DNA of 64,000 nucleotides. It comes from Corallium rubrum. Lineage: Eukaryota > Cnidaria > Anthozoa > Scleralcyonacea > Coralliidae. The notes beneath the pieces are model-generated. The model was not told the DNA's origin, ran no database searches, and was given only the letters and a program-made list of their open reading frames with translations. The position numbers and the translations under genes were made by a program. The stretch's first letter is position 1. Every line of letters begins with the position of its first letter. The stretch lies in NCBI GenBank assembly GCA_964035015.1, contig OZ035997.1, forward strand, positions 11,447,536 through 11,511,535, given 5' to 3'. Shown one piece after another: positions 13,501 through 35,181 of the stretch.

Positions 13501-16500
13501 ATAGCTGCCCCCTCTTTCCACTGGCAGGAACAAGGTGTGTGGTTATAGGTAAGTCTTCTTTTAGTTATTTACCCCATTCACTTAGTGTCGCATAATCTGA
13601 TTAAAAATAATTTACTGATTAACTGACTAATTTTATCAATTTACATTCTAGCTAAAAACTTGAAAAATGGTTCACGATTGATAATCAACCTACTGTAATT
13701 AAAAAGAGTGAAAATCAAGTGTACATCCTAAAGCAAGTTTTATACTAAAGTCATGTTGTCAGAACCAAAATACTGTACTTGTCAAATGGCGATGGCTCTG
13801 CCTATGGATGAATGTCTCTCATGTTACCATGCGACAAACTAATACACCTCAAAGCAGTTATAAAAGACCCTTTTTTTACAAGTAATATTTGGCATTTCAC
13901 TTGATTAAACTGGATGTTCGTCGCAACTAAAGTCATGTTGAAACCAGTATACTGTACTTGTCAAATGGTGATGGCTCTACCTATGGATGAATGTCTCTCA
14001 TATTACAATAAATGCTCTGTGCAAACAGTCTGCATATAGATGCCCCTTGCAGATCATAAACCTTCAAAGATAAAAAACAGTGTACCATTCATACTGTACA
14101 GCAATGACAAAGATGACCAATCAACCTGAAAGATTGTGGATTATGCCCATATAAACTTTAGGATTAAATCCTACGATTCATTCCATTTAAAAACTACTGA
14201 CTATATACAGATGAAGGATTAGTCAACACTAATCATGTAAAATGGCTAAAAATTGAACTATGACACATTTTATTCCTTACTGACTACTCAGGGAAGCAAA
14301 ATAACATTCCACATGTTCCAACAGAACGAGGAAAATTTTAGTTCTACTAATTAATGCTGGATTAACTGTTTATCAATAATGTAAAATAGAACTAATACAG
14401 CAGTTAAATTGAAACATGTAACTATCAGAAAGATTTTTTCATGTTGTTTCCTCAAGACTTTTCATTGAATTGTACAATGTATTACATGCATGTACATGTA
14501 TCATCCAATTTAAAGCAAAATAAATCATTTGAAATGTAAAAAGCTCAAGTGTTTTTTTATGTTGAAATACAATACTGTTACTGTCGTGGCAATAGAAGCG
14601 TTCCTAAAATAATTGTTCAATTCGTTTGTTCAAATTGATCACTTCATTTGATGAACTTCCTGTTTATTATTGCTAAACTTCCTGTTTTGAATTTGATTGG
14701 TTCCTGGTTTTTGAATAACCAATAAGAAAAAGGATTATTTGCCAAACACCAATCAAATTCAAAACAGAATTCAAAACAGGAAGTTTAGCAATATTTTCAT
14801 CAAATGAATTGTTCAACGTGAGGAATACAACTGCACAATTATTTTAGGAACGCTTCTATTGCCACGACAGTAACTGCTCTACGAAACTTTGCACTATCCT
14901 TGGGTTCTAGTTAGATAAACCCGCGTCCCCTCACGAGCAAACGCTACTTCTAAAAAAGCGCCCTTTCTAAAATATACCCCCCCCCCCCCCCCCCAACGTA
15001 GTTTCAAGTTCTCTTGGGCGCGGGTGGGCTCCCCACAAAGTAAACAATGACAAACAGACTTGCTAGCGAGCCAACAACAGCAGAATAACAGTGTTAAACA
15101 TCCAGAAACTGTACTGTATCTATACTTCGTTTATTTTAAACAGTATGTTTACTTTGAGTGGAGCTTGCCAGTTTTTTTGAAAAATGATGCGCGTACAACA
15201 CCCTGAAACTCGCCTATATTGGTATAATTATTTTAAAATTTTAATATTCTTAAATATAATTACCCCTTGTTTGGGAAATCCCCCCTTATCAGAGCGTCTG
15301 CACGCAGGCTAAAATATTTTCATCTTAATTCAAGAGTTTCACCTTATTTAGATTTGTCGCATTCATTAATTTTCCTGTCATTTCTGTATTTACAATGTAA
15401 TAACAGGTCTTGTTATATAGCGAGAGTTTCGCTGGATACAACGATGACTGTCATTGGTTGGTTTGTGGTCACCATGACCTTAGCTAAATTTCAATGTATG
15501 CCGAGCGGGCAATAATTGAGAACTTATTGCCTGCTCGGTCAATAAGTTGTCAATTGTTGCCCACTAGAACTTTGAACTCTTCACGGTATCCTATATAAAC
15601 AAAAGCTTCTTTGGGTACGAAAAAAAGAATATTTATAGGTCTTCAAAGCATGTGTGAAGATTAACTGGAGAAATGTATTGCTGTTCTTTTGTTCTAAGGC
15701 TCATATTTGTTTGGTTGAAGTGAAATTACGGAGCCAGCCAGGCGAAATGTTTTGACTTTTGGTAACTAAGTCTTTAATAGAGTTTGTCTTTTGTGTACTT
15801 TCCCTTGATAAACGTCGAAATTATTCAGCGAAACTCAAGCTATATAACAAAACACTTAATGTGTGCTCCCTCGGGAAACAGTTAGTTTTGTTTTCCCTCG
15901 AGTCTCGATGTTTTCCTCGACTTCGTCTCGGAAAATATCAAGACTCTCGGGAAACAAAACTAATTGTTTCCATCGGGAGCAGACATTAAGTGTATATTTT
16001 TGGTTTGCACGAAATGTTTGGAATTTGTCGTATTGCTGAGATGATCAACTTAAGTTTAAGCTCCATTTGTTTGTTCGTTTCCCTCTAGATTTGCTTGGCT
16101 TTACCAAGAGTAACCCTGGCAAAAACTGTAAAGCTATCATTGAAGCAAACAGCCACGTACCAAGTGGTCTTTACTGGATCAAACCGGATGGTGATGCTAC
16201 CGCTGCACAGGGCTATTGCGATATGAGTTTTCAAGGAGGAGGTTGGACATTAGCAAGTTACGGTTACGTTGCAACGACTGCATATGGCGTACGAAACAAA
16301 AACATTCCAAATATGAATCATCCAAACGGTTTCAACTGGCACCCGACCACGCGTAATAGTTCCAGTGGCGTAATATCGCTTGAACATGGCGCGGTAAACG
16401 TGGCGCGAGGCGCTAGCACTATGATCATGGCAGCTGGCAACAACCCTGCGAGTGGTGGCATTAATGATTACAGTTATGTATATTCCATTGACATCAGTCA

Positions 16501-16900
16501 AAATCCTTATACAATTACATTTGCAAACCACAACCGTCATAATGGAGCTATCGGCACGAAAACCATTCCCAAAATGCACGTTGTTGAGTTCACTGTAAAA
16601 GCGTTGAAAGGAGAATGTGGTAGCGCCAAAAGATATGCGTTGGGTGAAGCGCTTGGTATTTCATGGAGTGACTCATATCCGACCGGATACGGCTTTTCAC
16701 CTGTTAAGGCCCAATATGCTACTTGGAACAAAGGTCCGTTCTTTCCCAGTGTTCATAGCGGTGATAAACATGGTGGATGTAAATCTCCGCAATCGTTTGC
16801 ACCTGATGTGCAAAGTGGCTGTCCTAATTACGTGCATGATGGTTGGCACACCTTGAACACAAGGCAAAAAACAGGACAAACATCAATTTGGTTCAAGTAA
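1368..16900 (+). CDS. Intelectin/fibrinogen-related secreted lectin-like gene (three exons found)
   Basis: Gene-level entry. Exons at 1368-1518, 5186-5341 and 16089-16900 join in frame. Exon 1 ends in phase 1, exon 2 is phase 1 in and out, and exon 3 enters in phase 1. Joining codons give Gly (G|GT) and Asp (G|AT). The product has two paralogous cysteine-rich modules of about 50 residues, then a C-terminal domain with the fibrinogen/intelectin hallmark GYCDMSFQGGGWTLAS. Such proteins are normally secreted and calcium-dependent carbohydrate binders in innate recognition or extracellular matrix. That role is inferred from the family. The start codon and signal-peptide exon were not identified and may lie upstream of the window. 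Other exons inside the huge introns (3.7 and 10.7 kb, both full of transposons) cannot be excluded. A canonical AATAAA lies at 17062. Confidence 0.7.
1818..2700 (-). mobile_element. Penelope-like retroelement fragment, minus orientation
   Basis: Minus-strand fragments read into Penelope-type reverse transcriptase. An N-terminal part (2697-2449) is followed by IKPDKGNGVVVINR (2452-2228), then YGLPKVHKLNVPLRPILSS and FDITSLFTNIPLDE (2123-1830). The same peptides occur on the plus strand just to the right, so this is an inverted partial copy. Frame changes and stops break the ORF. The fragment stops abruptly near 1830, before the YVDD motif. Confidence 0.85.
2822..3208 (+). pseudogene. Penelope-like RT, N-terminal/palm part
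   Basis: 128 codons with LPxRPILSS-type and ASFDITSLFTNIPLDETIE motifs, typical of the Penelope RT fingers and first catalytic Asp region. One or two inserted residues disturb the YGL..PKVHK motif. The frame ends at 3208 and the remaining RT resumes in another frame at 3262, so this is a decayed part of one protein. Confidence 0.8.
3262..4302 (+). pseudogene. Penelope-like RT C-terminus and GIY-YIG endonuclease
   Basis: 346 codons in one frame. Residues about 1-60 hold the RT core with YVDD, about 95-110 hold the VYRKPTFTG thumb motif, and about 250-285 hold the GIY-YIG-like core (YKFKC...LYVGET...R..EH). A C-terminal zinc-knuckle-like CHDC precedes it. Length and order fit Penelope/Neptune-type elements. 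The N-terminal half lies in another frame upstream, so the protein is no longer made whole. Confidence 0.85.
4495..4524 (+). ncRNA. Hammerhead-like ribozyme core in Penelope tail
   Basis: CTGAAGA (4495-4501) matches the CUGANGA core. GTTGC and GCAAC (4503-4507 and 4515-4519) can form stem II with a 7-nt loop. GAAA follows at 4520-4523. Penelope-like elements are known to carry hammerhead motifs in their terminal repeats. Stems I and III and the cleavage triplet are not convincing, and there is an extra base between the core and stem II. Activity is uncertain. Confidence 0.45.
5186..5341 (+). CDS. Intelectin-like gene, cysteine-rich exon B
   Basis: The acceptor GGCTTAG precedes 5186 and the weak donor CAAG|GTTCGA follows 5341. 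The exon encodes GFCKECLKK..., about 52 residues with six cysteines, and resembles exon A in cysteine spacing and charged composition. The longer open frame to 5574 runs into a microsatellite and is not coding. Confidence 0.65.
5362..5520. repeat. Compound microsatellite (ACATGC)n-(GTATAC)n-(TA)n
   Basis: About 14 ACATGC units (5362-5447), about 6 or 7 GTATAC units (5448-5487), then TA-rich sequence to about 5520. It begins 20 nt after the exon B donor site. All reading frames through it are repeat artefacts. From 5521 to 6351 I see only AT-rich unique-looking sequence and a short CATG run at about 5790-5811. Confidence 0.95.
6692..11241 (+). pseudogene. Ten-exon transposase-derived (hAT/ZNF862-like) protein, one frameshift
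   Basis: Exons 6692-6731, 6996-7136, 7246-7456, 7586-8253, 8336-8495, 8597-9305, 9396-10387, 10467-10651, 10739-10909 and 11025-11241 have GT-AG sites and consistent phases. They would encode about 1164 residues (MAEIRIPQ...PVRLSFLL) if one base were present in the A-rich run at 7755-7770. Visible parts are an N-terminal Cys/His cluster (CISCGKEY...CFQCNKPCHNF...CSRC), a PIP-box-like QSSMLSFF (7296-7319), a second Cys/His zone (CVRCQTCFEYLC), an RNase-H-like core with LADKSTVHR and SVVWDPPHWVNLA, and a C-terminal helical region (GSTESIVESLYSVM) like hAT dimerisation regions. Family placement is by memory of similar zinc-finger/hAT-like proteins and is moderate. The lesion could be an assembly error, as the rest of the frame is open. 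Confidence 0.7.
7296..7319 (+). other. PIP-box-like motif in the transposase-derived protein
   Basis: Residues about 78-85 read QSSMLSFF, matching the PCNA-interacting consensus Q-x-x-[ILM]-x-x-[FY]-[FY], followed by basic residues (SKT...KKR). It lies in a low-complexity, Lys/Ser-rich linker after the first zinc-finger-like exon. Binding to PCNA is inferred from the motif only. Confidence 0.55.
11242..12860. other. Non-coding stretch downstream of the transposase-derived gene
   Basis: No gene, RNA or clear repeat is visible from 11242 to about 12150. From 12150 to 12300 the sequence becomes GC-richer and repeats GCGGAA-type motifs, ending at the inverted terminal motif noted at 12289-12300. 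Positions 12301-12860 are AT-rich without recognisable features. Confidence 0.5.
12860..13270 (+). pseudogene. Endonuclease/exonuclease/phosphatase fragment of a mobile element
   Basis: The frame reads through VYNLHIVGIYRS, then MLGDFNINL, TQIDHIYTN and YFSDHKPISASVA before a stop at 13268-13270. These are the C-terminal motifs of AP-type (EEP) endonucleases: GDFN, the IDHIYT block and SDHxP. The stop right after the domain fits Helentron/PIF1-helicase elements that end with an EEP domain better than LINEs, where RT follows. No helicase or RT is found nearby, so this is a fragment. Confidence 0.65.
13746..14008. repeat. Diverged direct repeat, two copies of about 83 bp
   Basis: CTAAAGTCATGTTG...ATGAATGTCTCTCAT occurs at 13746-13829 and again at 13928-14008 with a handful of differences. 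It contains TACTGTACTTGTCAAATGG. The rest of 13271-14576 is AT-rich sequence without recognisable genes. Confidence 0.7.
14577..14874. repeat. Foldback MITE, 298 bp, with perfect 40-bp terminal inverted repeats
   Basis: 14577-14616 is the exact reverse complement of 14835-14874. The interior is also self-complementary: CATTTGATGAACTTCCTG and AAACTTCCTGTTTTGAATTTGATTGG against the mirrored sequence at 14750-14815. The whole element could therefore fold into one long hairpin. No coding potential. Confidence 0.9.
14977..14994. repeat. Homopolymer C run (18 bp)
   Basis: Eighteen consecutive cytosines in a GC-poor region, a likely assembly-sensitive position. Between 14995 and 15414 nothing else is recognisable. 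Confidence 0.9.
15415..15994. repeat. Dispersed repeat, copy 1 (second copy at 55706-56225)
   Basis: Sequence from TATAGCGAGAGTTTCGCTGG to the hairpin at 15852-15994 recurs at 55706-56225 with modest divergence. Shared blocks include ACGATGACTGTCATTGGTTGG and AACTTTGAACTCTTCACGGT. The terminal part (15852-15994) is an inverted repeat around TTCCCTCGAGTCTCGATG/CATCGAGACTCGAGGGAA-like arms. No protein homology. It ends about 95 bp before the lectin-like terminal exon. Confidence 0.8.
16089..16900 (+). CDS. Intelectin-like gene, C-terminal fibrinogen-related exon
   Basis: Acceptor CCCTCTAG, 269 residues, stop at 16898-16900. The N-terminal part has NPGKNCKAIIEANSHVPSGLYW and YCDMSFQGGGWTLAS, the classic start of fibrinogen-related and intelectin domains (partially conserved Cys, then YCDM and GGGWTL). 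The rest keeps cysteines at GECGSAKR, HGGCKSP and SGCPNY and aromatic/Gly-rich segments, but lacks obvious vertebrate intelectin C-terminal motifs. It may therefore be an intelectin-like rather than a true intelectin protein. Sugar binding is plausible by family but not shown. Confidence 0.75.
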
Positions 16901-17061
16901 CTTTCTTGGCATTGTTGGTCTGTGCAATTGCTTTGTCAGAAAAAGCTAGTTTCTTTTGCTTATTTCTTTGTTATTTCTATTGCTTGTTTTGGTTGGCTTA
17001 ATATGTTTATTTTTATATTTTAACACGTTTATCATTATGGCATTTGTCTAATTGAACCATC

Positions 17062-17067
17062 AATAAA
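17062..17067 (+). terminator. Polyadenylation signal AATAAA for the lectin-like gene
   Basis: AATAAA lies 162 nt after the stop codon, a normal 3' UTR distance, in AT-rich sequence. From 17068 to 17420 no other feature is seen. Confidence 0.55.
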
Positions 17068-17421
17068 TGATTAAATAGAATATCTAGAATATCTGCGTCT
17101 AACTAAGAAAATATACAGGATAAAAAAGATAAAAGACATCTGAGCTTTCGGACAAAAAGAACATTTGTTCTGTATCACATTATTTTATAAACAGCATAAT
17201 GGCTGGAAAACATTTATGTATCAGTCCTGTCTCAACTTTCAAACACTCAAATCGAACTTTTTCCAAATAAACATAACATATTTTCTATTTTTTCCGACTT
17301 TCAAACAAGGCACTGTCGCTTCTGTTCAAGCTTGCTTGTATATGATACAACACGGCCACTCGTATTGTAAATGGTACTTTAATTTTTAATTACTATTTGT
17401 TTATTTTTTTTATTTAGTGGG

Positions 17422-17550
17422 TTGTTTGTTTGTTTGTTTGTTTGTTTGTTTGTTTGTTTGTTTGTTTGTTTGTTTGTTTGTTTGTTTGTTTGTTTGTTTG
17501 TTTGGTTTGTTGTTGTGTTGTTTTTGTTTTGTTCGTTTGTTGTTGTTTTC

Positions 17551-17581
<31 letters not shown>

Positions 17582-17582
17582 G
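17422..17582. repeat. (TTTG)n microsatellite followed by poly-T and poly-G runs
   Basis: About 20 TTTG units (17422-17504), an impure TTG stretch, T11 and then G22 (17561-17582). Frames through it are artefacts. The same TTTG unit forms the 2.5-kb array at 47.6 kb. Confidence 0.95.
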
Positions 17583-17624
17583 TGTGACACCATCAATTTT
17601 AGAATGGTGACGTGACTATCTGAT

Positions 17625-17775
17625 ATTCGCTCTCATTTGGTGAGCATAAAATATAACCCAGCAAAATATCTACTTAATACTTTATATAGAATGGTAATAC
17701 TTAGATATAGCAAAACATGAGCTTTAAAACGATATAGCTTGCTGGGTTATTTTATTTCACCAAATGGGAGCGAAT
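17625..17775. repeat. Inverted-repeat MITE-like element (151 bp)
   Basis: ATTCGCTCTCATTTGGTGA at 17625 and TCACCAAATGGGAGCGAAT ending at 17775 are mirror copies, continued by TAACCCAGCAA/TTGCTGGGTTA inside. No coding content. Confidence 0.85.
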
Positions 17776-18049
17776 ACATGTATTACAGAGTTGGACAGTA
17801 CATCACTATTTTCAAATTCAAGGTATCACCACGAATCCGCGGTACCATCAAAGACGTTGCCTGAGGCAGGGCATACCATTAGCGTCCACGCTCCTACAGT
17901 GATAGTGGTAGTGTATTACCAGAAACATATTTCCATCTTGTTGATAGATAACGGTATCAGTGAGAGTATACATGGAGAACCTTTCATCATATAACGAAGA
18001 CACTATAGAAAGGAGTGTCAGAACATTGGATGCGGTCATGAAGAGTAAG

Positions 18050-18531
18050 TAGAGAGCTTAAGCATATTAGGCGTTTTTGAGACACGGACGGTGAGTGTAA
18101 GAACAGGAATACAATACAGAACTACTGAACCGTGTATTCTTTGAAAAGATTTTTTACCCAAAACAAAAGTTATGAATAATCACATATCTAAACTGTTAGC
18201 TCATAAGCTTAAATTTCATCTTTATATAAAAATACAGATCCTTTATTTTATATTGCAATATAATGAAATTATCCCCCTTAAAATACAAGTTTTCTACTTT
18301 AAAAGCATGTCTCATTGTAGTAAAACAACGATGACAGGCTTCAACGTTCTAGAAGTTCCCGTCGTCTCAAGAACGTGAAAATGCTCTCAGTGACGTCTTG
18401 TGTAAAACGACGACGGCGTTCACTTGGCTCTTGGAATTTTAAATTGCTCATTATCATTGTTTTGAATAAAAAATGCTATTGAATTCAATCGCCGTCCGTG
18501 GCTCTAAAACGTCTGTTGCTTAAGCTCTCTA
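18050..18531. repeat. Inverted-repeat element (about 482 bp)
   Basis: AGAGAGCTTAAGC at 18050-18062 pairs with GCTTAAGCTCTCT at 18519-18531. The arms extend imperfectly through GACACGGACGG and CCGTCCGTGGC to about 46 bp. No coding content is seen inside. 18532-18841 is plain AT-rich sequence. Confidence 0.65.
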
Positions 18532-18841
18532 ATTGTTTAAGCTACGCTCAAGAAATTTTAAGCCAGAATAGCACCAAACTATGTCTATGGAAATTGTCAG
18601 TCGACAACAGACATCAGGCAAGATACCCACTCCATGTAATCCAGGTGTAAATTTTTATATATTTCTCTATTTAATTAGTACATTCCCCCAAGTCTTTAAA
18701 CGACGCAAACTTTCCGCCAGGTTATATAAGTTAGAACTATAACGCCAAATACACTACAAGAATTTTTCAATAGACTCATGTTTCATAATCTAATCGACAC
18801 AATTTATATTTTTTTCATGTATATCATTATATTTCACGTGT

Positions 18842-30804
<11,963 letters not shown>

Positions 30805-31609
30805 CTACAATAATTTACAAATAAAATGCTTATGTCAACAGTGCTCATATGTATGGTTATGTGATATGCATGCTTTTGATACTATGATTTGCTGAAATGA
30901 TAATGCATAATTTTTAGTATCTTCTCTTCCGATATTTTAATTCTTTTCTATTTTTTGTCATTTTAGACACCCATAGATATAACCACGCACTGAAAGAGTT
31001 TTGACTCGAAACGTTTTTCGAAACTCCAAACAAGTCTTTTTTCTGATGCTATTTCTTCACGCTGACAACTACAGTTTTAATTATTAGAGTATTACAATTT
31101 TATTAAAATATTACTGTTATTTAAGTAATATACAGGGCAAAATTACTTCAATATGATTGGCTACTGAAGAGGGCATTTTTTTGTAATTCATGGCAAAATT
31201 ACTTGCACTTGATTGGTTCCTTGATCAGCACTACAGTGCTTGCATGTGATTGGTCATTTTGTTACTTAGCAACAGTGAACCTCAGAGGACTGACTGCAAC
31301 AAATCTGCAAGGTTTTCCAGTCTGAAAATGCCTTTTTGTTTAATATATTGAACTACAGGTAATTTAAACTATTGAAGGAGTGTAAACTATACTGTATTAG
31401 TAAAAATGAATACACTAGAAAATTTATGAACTTTTGCATGTGTTTACAAAAAGAAAGCAACAGACACAGCGATAAAGTGAGGAAAATTGGAGTGTTGCCA
31501 AGCACTGACCATGATAAGGTACATGTACCGTTCGAAATTTTCTGGACATAACATAGCTCTTGAATAATTTTGCCCACTATATTAACACATATCGAAATAT
31601 ATATAGGAT

Positions 31610-31680
31610 CACGTTTCTCTCTGACGAAGGGCCTTCGCTAGCAACATTAGACTCCGACGTTCTCTGTTTCGGCAGTACCT
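31610..31680 (+). repeat. Possible Penelope 3'-end relic with hammerhead-like core
   Basis: CTCTGACGAAGGGCCTTCGCTAG resembles the CTGANGA-stem II part of Penelope hammerhead motifs, but GAAAC is replaced by GCAAC. Only this short patch remains. 30816-31605 and 31685-32100 otherwise show no gene. Confidence 0.35.
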
Positions 31681-32112
31681 GTATATCTAACCTTACTATA
31701 TTTCAATTGTTGTTTCTACACTGCCTATGCAGCACGCTACTTTTATTACACTATTTGGATATTAACACATAATCACATGAGTTCTTGTAAAATTAAGGTT
31801 TAAATTCACTTGTGTTTTCAAAATCTCACAAATTACCCTCATCGCTTAGCAACTTGGGCAATTTTGTAATTTTCCTCTTTTCCTTAATTTTCCTCAGCCC
31901 CATGCAATTACCTATCCTAATATTTAATAGTGAATGAAAAAGATGTCCAGCAATATCATCAAAATTATAAGAGCAAACATACATTAATTGTTCTTCAAGG
32001 CATATGCATATATACATGCAGTAAAAGGTAGAATAAATGTTTGCACATTCATGACACAGATTTTGCAAGCATGACATCGACAACTGCAGCCTACAATTTT
32101 ACACCATTAAGT

Positions 32113-32221
32113 ATAGGTTAAAAACCTCGAACCTCGGCTTTAAGCCAGATATAACCCGAGGGGCCGCAGGCCCCGAGGGATTAATCTGGCTTAAAGCCGA
32201 GGTTCGAGGTTTTTAACCTAC
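32113..32221. repeat. Long near-perfect hairpin (about 109 bp)
   Basis: TAGGTTAAAAACCTCGAACC mirrors GGTTCGAGGTTTTTAACCTA. The arms run about 45 bp each through CTCGGCTTTAAGCCAGAT. The loop is GC-rich (GGGGCCGCAGGCCCC). Confidence 0.85.
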
Positions 32222-32254
32222 TTAAAACACAATTGAAGAAGGTTTTCTAAAAAA

Positions 32255-32790
32255 ATGATATTGGGCATTTCACTCGATTACATAGCATGTTCTAAGGATT
32301 TAGGGTGAAGGAAAATTCGAGTGTAGAATATATACATTTTAAGACCAAACCGGGAGCAGTTGCGAAAAATGCAACTACACAGGCCCTCCGGCAGGAATTG
32401 AACCCACGACCTTGCGATTCTAGTGCAATGCTCTGACCACTGAGCCACGGAGGCCGTTGCCGAGAGCTTGATCGCGAGCTCTGTATATATAATGAGGTGG
32501 TAATGCCAGGAGAGAATTGGGTATATTATAAATGATACTGGGCATTTCACTCGATTACATAGCATGTTCTAAGGATTTAGGGTGAAGGAAAATTCGAGTG
32601 TAGAATATATACATTTTAAGACCAAACCGGGAGCAGTTGCGAAAAATGCAACTACACAGGCCCTCCGGCAGGAATTGAACCCACGACCTTGCGATTCTAG
32701 TGCAATGCTCTGACCACTGAGCCACGGAGGCCGTTGCCGAGAGCTTGATCGCGAGCTCTGTATATATAATGAGGTGGTAATGCCAGGACA
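32255..32790 (-). repeat. tRNA-like SINE repeat, tandem dimer (277-bp period)
   Basis: Two near-identical units in tandem, 277 bp apart. Each has a tRNA-like head on the minus strand (32455-32382 and 32732-32659) with box A TGGCTCAGTGG and box B GGTTCAATTCC. The anticodon position reads AGA. A tail of about 200 bp starts GTAGTTGCATTTTTCGCAAC. Units end with TAGAACATGCTATGTAATCG. The regular 277-bp period recurs at 35-40 kb. Confidence 0.85.
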
Positions 32791-32864
32791 CTTCGACACT
32801 TGGTAATGCCAAAGCAGTTTATTAAACAAACTTGAGAAGTACATAATGGTTCATTGAACACATA

Positions 32865-33018
32865 CACAGATAGACTTGGATCAAGTCTGTCTCTCGAGGG
32901 GTCGAGCGCGCCGCGAAGCGGCGCGCGAGGAGAATGGGGAAAGGGACCTCTCCCCATTCTCCTCGCGCGCCGCTTTGCGGCGCGCTCGACCCCTCGAGAG
33001 ACAGACTTGATCCAAGTC
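32865..33018. repeat. Large perfect-looking palindrome, about 150 bp
   Basis: TAGACTTGGATCAAGTCTGT...CTCGAGGGGTCGAGCGCGCC on the left is mirrored to the right around AATGGGGAAAGGGACCTCTCCCCATT. The arms are about 65 bp and very GC-rich (GCGCGCCGCGAAGCGGCGCG) against an AT-rich background. Confidence 0.85.
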
Positions 33019-33020
33019 TA

Positions 33021-33571
33021 AAGCTGGATTTCCATTCAGTGCATTTTATCGCGCGATCGACTTTTCTCGATCGCTTTCTTTTGAATTGTGGGTTGTCAAG
33101 CGGAACGCATTTCATTAGCTTTGGTTGAATACACACATTTCAAAAGAAAGCGATCGAGAAAAGTCGATCGCGCGACAAAATGCACTGAATGGAAATCCAG
33201 CTTAAAGGTGGATTTCCATTCAGTGCATTTTATCGCGCAATCGACTTTTTGCGATCGCTTTCTTTTGAATTGTGGGTTGTCAAGCGGAACGCATTTCATT
33301 AGCTTTGGTTGAATACACACATTTCAAAAGAAAGCGATCGAGAAAAGTCGATCGCGCGACAAAATGCACTGAATGGAAATCCAGCTTAAAGCTGGATTTC
33401 CATTCAGTGCATTTTATCGCGCAATCGACTTTTTGCGATCGCTTTCTTTTGAATTGTGGGATGTCAAGCGGAACGTATTTCATTAGCTTTGGTTGAATAC
33501 ACACAACTCAAAAGAAAGCGATCGCAAAAAGTCGATCGCGCGATAAAATGCACTGAATGGAAATCCAGCTT
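33021..33571. repeat. Tandem array of three 183-bp palindromic units
   Basis: Units 33021-33203, 33205-33387 and 33389-33571 are each separated by one base. Every unit is itself an inverted repeat from AAGCTGGATTTCCATTCAGT to ACTGAATGGAAATCCAGCTT, with inner arms TTTTATCGCGCGATCGAC and GCGATCG, and a loop of about 50 bp (TGTGGGTTGTCAAGCGGAAC). Differences between units are few. No coding content. Confidence 0.92.
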
Positions 33572-34491
33572 AATACACAGACTTCTAAGCTTGTTTCAAT
33601 AATTAGTCAGATGAATAATTAGTACCACATATCATTATAGCATTGGGCATGCGTATTGATGCAGTATCAATCCCACATTCTATGCTCAACGTTCAGTGGA
33701 ATAAAGTGCTGACTCAACCAGCAGATTTTGATGATTTTCATTGGTTTGCCTTCCTCTCGTAAATTACGTGAGCGAAAAGCAAACCCTTGCTCTCCTTCTC
33801 GTATGTGGGCGCTACGGCCGCTACCGGCGTTACCATACGAGATAGTTGTAGCAGGCACCCTATGAATTGGCCGGGCAATTATCAATTCATAGGGATTATA
33901 TATATAGTCCCGACCGCAGATGTAAATCAGCTAATCAGCCCATAAACCCCATTTCCCCCCGAGACGATTCAAAAGCCGCCGCCTGCTTTCAAAATCTTCT
34001 ATTGTTCTTGATAGGTTTATTGGCCATATATAAACCTGCAAAGAACAAAGAAAACCGACTTGATCGTGTTTTAAGTGAGGATAATTCCGATGGCCGATTA
34101 AATATTTCAATTGATTTCGGTATCAACTCTGTGTTTTTCGGTATTTAAAACAATAGAAGTTTGGTGTATAATACAATATATATTACAGATTTACAGTGCA
34201 TTATAACCGTGAGATTATATATAATTAACTCACCAACACCTGAAAATAGAAATGCCAAGACAAATGGTTTGATTGACACGATGAAAACTAAATCACTGCC
34301 CTGTGTGAAGTGTTTGTTGTAAATGTACCTCTAAGTCTGAAGATGTGGCCAGTCCTTTAAGTTCATTAGATTCAGTTTATTTATATATATATATATACAG
34401 TATATATTCTTCCTTAGCTTATATTCACTTCGTTGTCGGAAAAGAAGTGGTTGCTACCACTTCCTGGATGCTATATCTCGTAACCAAGCGT
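33572..34491. other. No gene recognised
   Basis: A short hairpin CCTATGAATTGG/CCAATTCATAGG-type lies at about 33860-33895. Open frames of 70-90 codons show no homology I recognise. A TATA microsatellite lies at 34381-34397. Confidence 0.5.
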
Positions 34492-35181
34492 CTTGTAAGC
34501 AGGGTTGCCAGGTCCTCTGGGCCAAAATAAGCCAAACGCATGTTCAAAATAAGCCAAAAAAGCCAAACTCTAAAAGTAAGGCGGGGGACTGGGCCCGAGT
34601 GCTAATTGCAGTAATAATTAATGCAAGTATGCCATAAATAGCATGTTCTAAGGACTTTGGGTGAAGGAAAATTCGAGTGTAGAATATATACATTTTGAGA
34701 CCAAACCGGGACCAGCTGCGAAAAATGCAACTACACGGGCCTTCCAGCAGGAATTGAACCCACGACCTTGCGATTCCAGTGCAATGCTCTGACCACTGAG
34801 CCACGGAGGCCGTTGCCGAGAGCTTGATCGTGAGTTCTGTACATATAATAAGGGGAGAGAATTGGGTATATTATAAGTAATATTGGGCATTTCACTCGAT
34901 TACATAGCATGTTCTAAGGATGCCCAATATTACTTATAATATACCCAATTCTCTCCTGGCATTACCACCTTATTATATGTACAGAACTCACGATCAAGCT
35001 CTCGGCAATGGCCTCCGTGGCTCAGTGGTCAGAGCATTGCACTGGAATCGCAAGGTCGTGGATTCAATTCCTGCCGGAAGACCCGTGTAGTTGCATTTTT
35101 CGCAGCTGGTCCCGGTTTGGTCTCAAAATGTATATATTCTACACTCGAATTTTCCTTCACCCCAAATCCTTAGAACATGCT

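Noticed and set aside
16250-16879. Minus- and alternative-frame ORFs across the fibrinogen-like exon
   Set aside because: Shadow frames of the phase-supported exon 16089-16900.
33021-33571. CRISPR-like regular spacing of repeats
   Set aside because: The units are 183-bp palindromes with no unique spacers, in an animal genome with introns.
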